Part shown: in pieces, positions 1-4,945 of the stretch | Layout of the letters: every line of letters starts with the position of its first letter | Numbering within the stretch: position 1 is the first letter of the stretch | NCBI RefSeq assembly: GCF_030515985.1 | Contig: NZ_CP100376.1 | Coordinates: forward strand, 9,272-15,507 | Length of the DNA stretch: 6,236 bases | Direction of reading: 5' to 3' | DNA from: Corynebacterium accolens | Lineage (GTDB): Bacteria; Actinomycetota; Actinomycetes; Mycobacteriales; Mycobacteriaceae | The notes under the pieces: generated by a model | The model's input: the letters and a program-made list of their open reading frames with translations, nothing else | What the model was told of the DNA's origin: nothing | Databases searched by the model: none | Program-made: the position numbers and the translations under genes

Positions 1-739
1 GGATTTCGCGGCCTTCCGCGAAATCGCCGATGAGGTGGGCGCTTACCTGTGGGTTGATATGGCCCACTTCGCGGGCTTGGTTGCCGCGGGCCTGCACCCG
101 AACCCTGTCGAGCACGCCGATATCGTCTCCACCACCGTGCACAAGACCTTGGGCGGTCCGCGCTCCGGCATGATCTTGGCCAAGCAGGAGTACGCAAAGA
201 AGCTGAACTCCAACGTCTTCCCGGGTCAGCAGGGTGGACCGCTGATGCACGCGGTGGCGGCAAAGGCCATTTCCATGAAGATTGCGGCCAGCGAGGAATT
301 CAAGGAGCGGCAGGAGCGCACCCTTGAGGGCGCCCGCATTCTGGCCGATCGCCTCTTGGCAGAAGACACTCAGGCAGCTGGCGTGGACGTTGTGTCCGGC
401 GGCACCGATGTCCACCTCGTCTTGGTCGATCTGCGCAACTCGCAGCTCGATGGTCAGCAGGCAGAAGACCTCCTGCACCAGGTAGGAATCACCGTCAACC
501 GCAATGCGGTCCCGAACGATCCTCGTCCGCCGATGGTCACCTCGGGCCTGCGCATCGGCACCTCCGCCCTGGCCACCCGTGGCCTCGATGCGGAAGCCTT
601 CACCGAGGTTGCCGATGTCATCGGTACCGCCTTGGCGCAGGGCAATAACGCCGATGTCGAGGCACTTCGCCGGCGCGTCGACAAGATCGCGGAGGACTAC
701 CCGCTGTATGAGGGCCTCGAGGACTGGAAGCTGGTTTAG
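1..739 (+). CDS. glyA: Serine hydroxymethyltransferase, 5'-truncated by window edge
   Basis: GlyA is a cytoplasmic PLP enzyme that interconverts serine plus tetrahydrofolate with glycine plus 5,10-methylene-THF, the main one-carbon source of the cell. The frame is open from base 2 and about 245 codons are visible. The family is about 430 residues long, so roughly the N-terminal 185 are outside the window. Visible hallmarks, in order: the VDMAHFAGL segment, whose Asp (codon 56-58) contacts the PLP ring nitrogen and whose His stacks on it; [14 protein letters not shown], with the Schiff-base lysine at 143-145; and the C-terminal [15 protein letters not shown], whose Arg binds the substrate carboxylate. 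The gene ends with TAG at 737-739, inside the last codons of the convergent DUF5997 gene, so no terminator separates the two. An internal GTG at 35 is not the start, because the family sequence continues upstream of it. Confidence 0.97.
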   Translation, partial: DFAAFREIADEVGAYLWVDMAHFAGLVAAGLHPNPVEHADIVSTTVHKTLGGPRSGMILAKQEYAKKLNSNVFPGQQGGPLMHAVAAKAISMKIAASEEFKERQERTLEGARILADRLLAEDTQAAGVDVVSGGTDVHLVLVDLRNSQLDGQQAEDLLHQVGITVNRNAVPNDPRPPMVTSGLRIGTSALATRGLDAEAFTEVADVIGTALAQGNNADVEALRRRVDKIAEDYPLYEGLEDWKLV

Positions 740-1140
740 TCCTTATCTTCTAAAGCATCCTCTGCGGCGTCCTTGTGAACGTCGTGGCCGCGAGCCTGCG
801 CCAGCGTGGCGCGGGCTTGCTGCAGCCACTCCGGCTGCTTTTCCAAAAGCTCGCTGATTTCCGCGGTGGTCAGCGGCTTATCCATGTCGTTCTTCTTTAG
901 CGCGGTAACGGAAATGCCCAGTTTGTGGGCAACTTCTTGCCGGGGGTGGGGGCCTTCGCGGCGCAGCGTTTGCAGCCACTGCGGGGGATTGTGCTGCAGC
1001 TCACGCAGTTCCTCGTGGCTGACCGCGCTATTTTGAAATTCTTCAGGCGCGGCGGGCAGATAGATATTCAGCTTCTTAGCGGCGGTCTGCGCGCGCATCG
1101 CGGTACCGGACGGTTGCTGTTGGTTATGTTGTTCACTCAC
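736..1140 (-). CDS. DUF5997-family small protein with tandem HTH-like repeats
   Basis: A 134-residue actinobacterial protein that I recognise as the DUF5997 type; its function is not established. Residues 1-17 are polar and Gln-rich. The body holds two ungapped units 50 residues apart (18-60 and 68-110). Each has an A-x-K-L-x-I helix-turn-helix-like segment followed by ExxELxxxxPxWLQxxR, and 14 of 43 aligned positions are identical. Residues 66-84 ([12 protein letters not shown]...) look most like a HTH. The tail is acidic ([10 protein letters not shown]). The start is GTG at 1140. An internal ATG at residue 15 (1098) is possible, since the conserved part begins just after it. There is no Shine-Dalgarno sequence, but TACGGT lies 6 nt upstream, which suggests a leaderless transcript. 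It is divergent from the HTH-less LysR-like gene and its TAA overlaps the glyA stop. A regulatory or partner role is my inference. Confidence 0.85.
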   Translation of the reverse strand: MSEQHNQQQPSGTAMRAQTAAKKLNIYLPAAPEEFQNSAVSHEELRELQHNPPQWLQTLRREGPHPRQEVAHKLGISVTALKKNDMDKPLTTAEISELLEKQPEWLQQARATLAQARGHDVHKDAAEDALEDKD

Positions 1141-1151
1141 GGTTTAACCGT
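1139..1151. promoter_or_regulatory. Perfect inverted repeat (ACGGTT-T-AACCGT), candidate operator
   Basis: A 13-bp perfect inverted repeat with 6-bp arms and a 1-bp centre. It covers the first bases of the DUF5997 gene, its probable -10 box, and the -35 region of the divergent LysR-like gene. A protein bound here could repress both genes at once. It is visible in the sequence; the operator role is inference. Confidence 0.5.
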
Positions 1152-1152
1152 A
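1141..1152 (-). promoter_or_regulatory. Candidate leaderless promoter of the DUF5997 gene
   Basis: On the minus strand TACGGT (1152-1147) fits the corynebacterial TANNNT -10 pattern and is followed by 6 nt and the GTG at 1140. A transcript starting at or next to the start codon is therefore likely, which would explain the absence of a ribosome binding site. No convincing -35 box is visible. Confidence 0.4.
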
Positions 1153-1162
1153 GCACTTTCAG

Positions 1163-1175
1163 TAGACTGTGCTCC
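1163..1175 (+). promoter_or_regulatory. Candidate leaderless promoter of the LysR-like gene
   Basis: TAGACT at 1163-1168 fits TANNNT and lies 7 nt before the ATG at 1176. No Shine-Dalgarno sequence precedes the ATG, so a leaderless mRNA starting at the A of ATG is plausible. The -35 position would fall on the inverted repeat at 1139-1151. Confidence 0.45.
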
Positions 1176-1850
1176 ATGCTGCGCTTAGCCTTTGTGACCG
1201 GTACGGAACCTGGAAAATGGTTTCAGAGATTTCAGGACAATACTGCCCACGGCGGTTTATCCACCGTCGATGCGGATGACAGCATGGCAGAATTGCTCGC
1301 AGGTCACGTGGATCTGGCGCTAACGCGCCTGCCGGATCCGCGGGTGGATGACTCTTTCCACGTGGTGCGCCTTTATGAGGAGGCCCCCGGCCTTGCGGTT
1401 CCAAAAGACTCGGTCTATGCGGAGGTGGGTGAGGCGCTTGCGCTTGCCGATGTCTCCGATGAGCACCTCAACTACCGCCTCACCGATGCCGGCGAGGTCG
1501 ATATCGCCGCCGTACGAGAGGCCCTGCAGGTGGTCGCGGCCAATGTGGGCATCGCCATCGCACCGCTGCCGCTATTAAAAATCCTCAGCAAGAAACAGGT
1601 GGTTCCGCTCGCGCTCAAGGATAGCGGCGTGCCGGTGACGGAAATTGCCTTGGTTTGGCGGAAGGCGGAGGATGGCGAGGCCATCCAGGACTTTGTGGGC
1701 ATCGCTAAGGGCCGCACCGCTCGCTCCTCCAGGCAGGAAAAGCCGAAGCGCACCGCCCGTGAAAAAGCTAAAGCCAAACAGTCTCGAAGGATTGTTAACA
1801 ATCCGTTACAGAAACAAAAGAAGTGCCCTAAGCAGCGCAAACGACGATGA
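1176..1850 (+). CDS. LysR-type substrate-binding domain protein lacking HTH
   Basis: 224 residues. Residues 1 to about 178 match the effector-binding domain of LysR-type regulators, a type-2 periplasmic-binding-protein fold in cytoplasmic regulators. Visible signs are the opening strand LRLAFVTG, the mid-domain DSMAELLAGHVDLALTRLP segment, and a second lobe with VVAANVGIAIAPLP (about 138-151), the usual hinge and return strand. The N-terminal HTH of about 60 residues is absent: the ATG at 1176 has a -10 box 7 nt upstream and there is no space for more. Such stand-alone domains occur in actinobacteria and, as I recall, often next to DUF5997 genes. The tail is extremely basic (21 Lys/Arg among the last 47 residues). 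Its last 18 or so codons look less conserved and contain upstream signals of the next gene. The ligand is unknown; a role as a ligand-sensing subunit working with a separate DNA-binding protein is inference. Confidence 0.85.
   Translation: MLRLAFVTGTEPGKWFQRFQDNTAHGGLSTVDADDSMAELLAGHVDLALTRLPDPRVDDSFHVVRLYEEAPGLAVPKDSVYAEVGEALALADVSDEHLNYRLTDAGEVDIAAVREALQVVAANVGIAIAPLPLLKILSKKQVVPLALKDSGVPVTEIALVWRKAEDGEAIQDFVGIAKGRTARSSRQEKPKRTAREKAKAKQSRRIVNNPLQKQKKCPKQRKRR
1789..1804. repeat. 16-bp perfect palindrome GGATTGTTAACAATCC
   Basis: A perfect palindrome centred on GTTAAC, inside the 3' coding end of the LysR-like gene (codons for RIVNNP) and about 60 bp before the likely transcription start of the lipoprotein gene. 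A perfect 16-bp palindrome is rare by chance, so a protein-binding site or weak hairpin is plausible. It overlaps the direct repeat described separately. Confidence 0.5.
1794..1809. promoter_or_regulatory. Direct repeat GTTAA-N6-GTTAC, MtrA-like box candidate
   Basis: GTTAA (1794-1798) and GTTAC (1805-1809) lie 11 bp apart, one helical turn; on the other strand this reads GTAAC-N6-TTAAC. Paired GTAAC-type direct repeats of this kind are described for the cell-wall response regulator MtrA of actinobacteria. The site lies about 50-70 bp upstream of the inferred start of the LGFP lipoprotein mRNA, a normal activator position. Assignment to MtrA is inference. Confidence 0.35.
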
Positions 1851-1856
1851 TATGAG
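1848..1856 (+). promoter_or_regulatory. Candidate extended -10 promoter for the LGFP lipoprotein gene
   Basis: TGATATGAG gives a TGN-type extended -10 with TATGAG at 1851-1856, which would start the mRNA near 1862. It overlaps the TGA stop of the preceding gene. The hexamer lacks the final T of the consensus and no -35 is obvious, so this is a modest call, supported mainly because the structured leader begins directly downstream. Confidence 0.3.
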
Positions 1857-1861
1857 GGTTG

Positions 1862-1996
1862 ATCCGCGCTAACCCCGTTGCACACGGTGGCAAGGAAGTG
1901 CATTTGGGGTATACCGTTGGCTGCGCTCGCCACAATGGCGGCTTAAACCTACAACGAACTAATTTTTCAGCTGAAAATCGAAAGGTAGATCCAGAA
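1862..1996 (+). ncRNA. Structured 5' leader, possible c-di-AMP (ydaO-type) riboswitch variant
   Basis: About 135 nt without a gene. A long hairpin is visible: ACCCC (1872-1876) with GGGGT (1906-1910), enclosing TGCAC (1879-1883) with GTGCA (1898-1902) around a 14-nt loop. Loop bases ACGGT (1884-1888) can pair with ACCGT (1913-1917), an H-type pseudoknot, and GTGGC (1887-1891) alternatively with GCCAC (1929-1933). A second hairpin is CGCCA/TGGCG (1928-1940), and TTTTCAGCTGAAAA (1964-1977) is palindromic just before the ribosome binding site GAAAGG. Pieces such as CGCTAACCCCG, TTGGGGTATACCG and CGAAC...CAGCT recall the ydaO/c-di-AMP consensus in the same order, but the GGGGGA core and closing P1 pairing are not evident. 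A structured leader is likely; its class is uncertain. Confidence 0.4.
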
Positions 1997-2605
1997 ATGC
2001 GCAAGATGACTCGTCGTATTGCAGGTGGCTTCGCGGCCGCAACCCTTTCCGTTGCTCTCGTTGCATGCTCGGACGCAGAGGACGCCGCCGATGACGCTAA
2101 GGATAGCGCTGGCTCCGTAGCCGCAGACGCCTCGGATGCTGCCGGCTCTGCCGCATCCGATGCCACCGACGCCGCTGGTTCCGCCGCCGAAGAGGCAACC
2201 GGCTCCAAGGACGGTGATGCAGAGGGCGCCAAGGGCGAAACCCAGACCATCACCACTGCACATGGCGAAGAAGAAGTTCCCGCTGATCTTGCAGCTGCCA
2301 TCGAGGAAAAGCAGGCCGAGTGGGGCGACGTGCAGAGCATAGAGTCCTCCGATGAAGGCACCCTGGCTACCTTCGAGGGTGGCAAGTACTTGGCATACTC
2401 TGAGGAGACTGGTGCGCAGCCGGTCATCGGCAAGATTGCTGAAACCTGGGTAAACGAGGGCGGACTCGCTTCCTCCGTTGGCCTGCCTACCAAGCCAGAG
2501 GCTGACGCAGTCGAGGCGAACGGCTGGACCCAGGAGTTTAGCAACGGCACCATCTCCTGGACTGAGGGTGAAGACGGCACCTTCGCGGCCGATATCAACG
2601 CCTAA
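1997..2605 (+). CDS. LGFP-repeat lipoprotein
   Basis: 202 residues. The N-terminus (MRKMTRR, then a hydrophobic stretch 8-22) is a lipoprotein signal peptide ending in the lipobox LVAC, with lipidated Cys24. Residues 25-80 form an acidic Ala/Ser/Asp/Gly-rich linker with two DAAGSAA copies, probably an extended spacer that reaches through the envelope. The C-terminal half holds an incomplete LGFP repeat (about 118-146, ending GGKYLAYSEETGAQPVIGKI) and a complete one (about 147-190: W.NEGG...SVGLPT...F.NGTISW). LGFP repeats occur in mycolate-containing actinobacteria and are thought to attach proteins to the cell wall; no enzyme domain is present here. The start is ATG 1997, with GAAAGG (1980-1985) 11 nt upstream; a second ATG at 2006 is too far from that site. 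The gene is monocistronic, ending at the terminator at 2658-2696. The exact role is unknown. Confidence 0.88.
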   Translation: MRKMTRRIAGGFAAATLSVALVACSDAEDAADDAKDSAGSVAADASDAAGSAASDATDAAGSAAEEATGSKDGDAEGAKGETQTITTAHGEEEVPADLAAAIEEKQAEWGDVQSIESSDEGTLATFEGGKYLAYSEETGAQPVIGKIAETWVNEGGLASSVGLPTKPEADAVEANGWTQEFSNGTISWTEGEDGTFAADINA

Positions 2606-2657
2606 AAGCTAAAAGTCGGCGCCCTGCCCACGCGGCGCGTCGATTACCTCTCGCCAC

Positions 2658-2696
2658 GATCCCTGCGGCTTTCCCGCAGGGATCTGTCGTTTTCTT
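2658..2696 (+). terminator. Intrinsic terminator after the LGFP lipoprotein gene
   Basis: An 11-bp perfect stem, GATCCCTGCGG (2658-2668) with CCGCAGGGATC (2674-2684), around a CTTTC loop, followed by a T-rich tail (TTTTCTT at 2690-2696). It separates the lipoprotein transcript from phoH2. Confidence 0.88.
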
Positions 2697-2737
2697 AAAG
2701 TTCATCTTCCACCCATGTGATTTCAACCTTGGGTGCT

Positions 2738-2743
2738 TAGGTT
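2738..2743 (+). promoter_or_regulatory. Candidate -10 box for phoH2
   Basis: TAGGTT fits TANNNT and would start the phoH2 mRNA near 2750, just before the hairpin at 2752. No clear -35 is seen. It is the best candidate in the region between the terminator and the gene, but weak. Confidence 0.28.
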
Positions 2744-2751
2744 GGGTGGCA

Positions 2752-2789
2752 GCCCCTAAGAGTTCGCAGCACTAGCGGCTCTAGGGGGC
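2752..2789 (+). promoter_or_regulatory. Strong hairpin in the phoH2 5' leader
   Basis: GCCCCTAAGAG (2752-2762) pairs with CTCTAGGGGGC (2779-2789), with one G-U pair and one A-A mismatch. Inside it CGC/GCG (2765-2777) closes a 7-nt loop. No T-tract follows, so it is not an intrinsic terminator. Downstream are two SD-like copies, ACAAGGAAGA (2792-2801) and ACAAAGGAAGA (2820-2830); the second is embedded in AGGA-AGAT-TCCT (2824-2835), which could mask it. The leader contains no ORF longer than about 9 codons ahead of phoH2. It may set mRNA stability or translation, or be the 5' part of a small RNA; I cannot assign it to a known family. Confidence 0.5.
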
Positions 2790-2841
2790 AGACAAGGAAG
2801 AACAGCTTTCTACCGCTTTACAAAGGAAGATTCCTGCCATC

Positions 2842-4206
2842 ATGACTCGCCCCTCTGTACTTTCTACTGCACTAGGCACCACGGAAAATGACGTCGCTAC
2901 CAAGACCTACGTGCTTGATACCTCGGTTTTATTATCTGACCCGTGGGCGCTGCGAAAATTTGCCGAACACGAGGTCGTCCTTCCCGTCGTGGTTATCTCT
3001 GAATTGGAAGGAAAACGTCATCACCCAGAGCTTGGCTGGTTCGCCCGCCAAGCTCTTCGCTTTTTGGAAGAGCTGCGCGCTACCTATGAGGCGCTCGACC
3101 AGCCCGTTCCGGTCAACGTGGACGGCGGTACCTTGCGGGTAGAGCTCAACCACCAAGACCAATCGCTCTTGCCGGCCGCATTCCGCGGGCCGGAAGGAGA
3201 CCACCGCATCTTGGCCTGCGCCTTGAACCTGGCACACGAAGGCAAGGACACGGTTCTTGTTACCAAGGACGTGCCGCTGCGCGTTAAGGCTGGCGCCGTG
3301 GGCGTGCAGGCCGATGAATATCACGCTCAGGACGTCATTTTGACCGGGTACTCCGGTATGGCCACCGCCTATACCACCACGGATGTCATCGATGCCCTCT
3401 ACAGCGATGGGGAAGTGCTGCTCGATGGGGTCGTCACGGACGATGACACCCCAGTGGAAGACTTGCCGGTGCACTGCGGCATCACCTTGGTCGGCGGCGC
3501 GCAATCTGCCCTGGGCCGCATTCTGCCGGACGGGGCGGTGCGCCTGGTGCGCGGCGATCGAAATGCCTTTGGCCTGCAGGGGCGTTCGGCGGAACAGCGC
3601 ATCGCCCTCGATCTCCTGTTGGATCCGGAAGTCGGCATCGTGTCCATCGGTGGTAGGGCAGGCACCGGCAAATCCGCGCTGGCCTTATGCGCCGGCTTGG
3701 AGGCGGTCTTAGAGCGCGGTGAACATCGCCGCATCGTGGTCTTTCGGCCGATGTACGCCGTCGGCGGGCAGTCGCTGGGTTACCTGCCGGGCTCTGAGTC
3801 AGAGAAGATGAACCCGTGGGCCCAAGCGGTCTATGACACCTTGGAAGGCTTAGTCTCTGACAACGTGCTGGAGGAGATCCACGAACGCGGGCTCATCGAG
3901 GTCCTGCCCCTAACCCATATTCGCGGCCGTTCTTTGCACGATGCCTTCGTTATCGTGGACGAGGCGCAGTCGCTGGAGCGCAATGTTTTGCTTACCGTGC
4001 TCTCGCGCTTGGGGGAAGGCTCGCGAGTAGTGCTCACCCATGACGTTGCCCAGCGCGATAACCTGCGGGTGGGCCGCCACGATGGGGTACAGGCGGTCAT
4101 CGAAAAGCTCAAGGGCCATGAGCTTTTCTCGCACATTACCCTTCAGCGATCGGAGCGCTCTGCCATTGCGGAGCTAGTAACGGATCTATTGGAGGGCAAT
4201 GATTAA
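2842..4206 (+). CDS. phoH2: PhoH2: PIN-domain RNase fused to PhoH ATPase/helicase
   Basis: 454 residues, close to mycobacterial PhoH2 (about 430), described as an ATP-dependent RNA helicase and RNase. The N-terminal PIN domain (about 22-150) carries all four acidic active-site positions: YVLDTS (D26), ISELEGKR (E54, E56), PEGDHRIL (D120) and TKD (D143). After a linker with a small beta-rich region, the PhoH domain starts at about 243 with [10 protein letters not shown] (Q252). It contains Walker [10 protein letters not shown] (270-278, K277), Walker B VIVDEAQ (370-376, D373/E374) and the sensor-like LTHDVAQRD (398-406). Both halves therefore look catalytically intact. The start is ATG 2842 with AAAGGAAG about 13 nt upstream, a long spacing; no better in-frame start exists before the PIN strand. 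In mycobacteria an antitoxin gene (phoAT) lies directly upstream; none is found here. No strong terminator follows. Confidence 0.95.
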   Translation: MTRPSVLSTALGTTENDVATKTYVLDTSVLLSDPWALRKFAEHEVVLPVVVISELEGKRHHPELGWFARQALRFLEELRATYEALDQPVPVNVDGGTLRVELNHQDQSLLPAAFRGPEGDHRILACALNLAHEGKDTVLVTKDVPLRVKAGAVGVQADEYHAQDVILTGYSGMATAYTTTDVIDALYSDGEVLLDGVVTDDDTPVEDLPVHCGITLVGGAQSALGRILPDGAVRLVRGDRNAFGLQGRSAEQRIALDLLLDPEVGIVSIGGRAGTGKSALALCAGLEAVLERGEHRRIVVFRPMYAVGGQSLGYLPGSESEKMNPWAQAVYDTLEGLVSDNVLEEIHERGLIEVLPLTHIRGRSLHDAFVIVDEAQSLERNVLLTVLSRLGEGSRVVLTHDVAQRDNLRVGRHDGVQAVIEKLKGHELFSHITLQRSERSAIAELVTDLLEGND

Positions 4207-4221
4207 GGGAGAGATGAAAGC

Positions 4222-4272
4222 GTGTTCGCAGACAGCGAATTTAATCAAATTTATATGGCAAAAATCACCTAA
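4222..4272 (+). CDS. Possible 16-codon peptide ORF between phoH2 and the GNAT gene
   Basis: A GTG at 4222 with GGGAGAG 9-10 nt upstream opens MFADSEFNQIYMAKIT, ending in TAA at 4270-4272. The SD-like sequence with normal spacing is the only support. The ORF is short, AT-rich compared with its neighbours, and overlaps a weak hairpin (TTCGC/GCGAA, 4225-4239). It could equally be spacer sequence. Confidence 0.15.
   Translation: MFADSEFNQIYMAKIT
4225..4251 (+). terminator. Weak hairpin after phoH2
   Basis: TTCGC (4225-4229) pairs with GCGAA (4235-4239) around AGACA, followed by an AT-rich stretch with short T runs (4240-4251). The stem is only 5-6 bp, so at best it is a leaky terminator for phoH2. 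Confidence 0.2.
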
Positions 4273-4278
4273 GACCAG

Positions 4279-4292
4279 TAATAATGGTGCCT
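4279..4292 (+). promoter_or_regulatory. Candidate leaderless promoter of the GNAT gene
   Basis: TAATAAT at 4279-4285 resembles the -10 consensus and ends 7 nt before the ATG at 4293. There is no Shine-Dalgarno sequence upstream of either in-frame ATG (4284 or 4293). A transcript beginning at 4293 fits both facts and makes 4293 the better start. Confidence 0.4.
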
Positions 4293-4862
4293 ATGAGCGA
4301 GAACGCCAAGCAGACGTCTGCGGACGAAAAGAAAAAGGATTTCCGTATCCGGCCTTTCACGTCGGCCGATTACCCGCAGATGCGGGAGATCTACGAGCAG
4401 GGCCTGCAAACCGGCCATGCCACCTATGAGACCCGTTCCTTGACCTATGAGGAGTTTACGAACTCCAAAATCATGGCTTCGGTGCACGTAGCCGTTGAGG
4501 CGGACGATGATTCCAAGGTATTGGGGTGGGTTTCGGCCGCCCCGATTTCATCGCGCACCGTCTTCCACGGCGTGGTGGAGGATTCCATCTACTTGGGATC
4601 TGATGCCCAAGGCCGTGGCATCGCCGGGGCCTTGCTCGATTGCCTCATTGAGGTGTGCAAGGATCTGCACAAGTGGGCCATCCACTCCTGGATTTTCCCG
4701 GAAAATGAAGGCTCTGCGGGCCTGCACAAGTCCCGCGGCTTTGAAAAGGTCGGCACCTACTCCCACATGGCCAAGATGACCTATGGCGAGTTGGCCGGTC
4801 AGTGGCGCGATACCGATGTCTACGAGCTCCTGCTCCCCAAGCCGGAGGAAAAGAACCGCTAA
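4293..4862 (+). CDS. GNAT N-acetyltransferase, phosphinothricin acetyltransferase-like
   Basis: 189 residues. A single GNAT domain (about 17-180) transfers acetyl from acetyl-CoA to an amine. The opening FRIRPFTSADYPQMREIYEQG, the TGHATYET segment (41-47), VEDSIYL (95-101), the acetyl-CoA-binding QGRGIAGALL (106-115), the IFPENEGSAGLHKSRGFEKVG run (134-154) and the closing QWRDTD (170-175) match the Pat/Bar-like group (COG1247). Characterised members acetylate phosphinothricin or methionine sulfoximine and related glutamine-synthetase inhibitors. The actual substrate cannot be read from the sequence and may be another amino compound. The first 15 residues are charged, polar and non-conserved. 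ATG 4293 is chosen because a -10-like box overlaps the alternative ATG at 4284, which would add MVP. It has its own promoter and ends at the hairpin at 4886-4935. Confidence 0.9.
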   Translation: MSENAKQTSADEKKKDFRIRPFTSADYPQMREIYEQGLQTGHATYETRSLTYEEFTNSKIMASVHVAVEADDDSKVLGWVSAAPISSRTVFHGVVEDSIYLGSDAQGRGIAGALLDCLIEVCKDLHKWAIHSWIFPENEGSAGLHKSRGFEKVGTYSHMAKMTYGELAGQWRDTDVYELLLPKPEEKNR

Positions 4863-4885
4863 ATACACTGTGCCTAGTAACCACG

Positions 4886-4945
4886 AAGGCCGTAGCGATG
4901 CCGAGGGAATTAATAATCTCGGCCGCTACGGCCTTTAGTCGTTTT
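4886..4945 (+). terminator. Long hairpin terminator between convergent genes
   Basis: AAGGCCGTAGC (4886-4896) pairs perfectly with GCTACGGCCTT (4925-4935). After a GAT/C internal loop, GCCGAG (4900-4905) pairs with CTCGGC (4918-4923) around a 12-nt AT-rich loop. TTTAGTCGTTTT follows on the plus strand, giving termination of the GNAT gene. Read from the minus strand the same stem has only a poor U-tract, so ending the exporter mRNA here as well is possible but weaker. Confidence 0.8.

Noticed and set aside
1176..1240. Full LysR-type regulator with an N-terminal HTH
   Set aside because: The first residues are already the first strand of the effector domain. Upstream lies the divergent promoter and the DUF5997 gene, leaving no room for a HTH.
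1859..1996. Upstream TTG start that would lengthen the LGFP lipoprotein by 46 residues
   Set aside because: The extension has no signal-peptide character and would bury the lipoprotein signal internally. ATG 1997 has a ribosome binding site and gives a perfect N-terminal signal and lipobox.
2069..2200. DNA-level tandem repeat in the lipoprotein linker
   Set aside because: The repetition is mainly at the amino-acid level (Ala, Asp, Ser, Gly); codons differ between copies, so it is a low-complexity linker and not a clean DNA repeat array.
1828..2598. Long minus-strand open frame opposite the lipoprotein gene
   Set aside because: A shadow of the Ala/Asp/Ser-rich coding strand. It yields a low-complexity Ser/Ala protein with no recognisable motif or start context.
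2752..2789. 6C RNA or intrinsic terminator for the phoH2 leader hairpin
   Set aside because: The loops lack the runs of six or more C that define 6C RNA, and no T-tract follows the stem.
2932..3504. 190-codon minus-strand open frame inside phoH2
   Set aside because: It mirrors the PIN-domain coding sequence, which has all catalytic residues on the plus strand; no independent evidence.
4284..4292. ATG 4284 as start of the acetyltransferase
   Set aside because: It overlaps the only good -10-like box and has no Shine-Dalgarno sequence. ATG 4293 fits a leaderless mRNA; the difference is only three residues.
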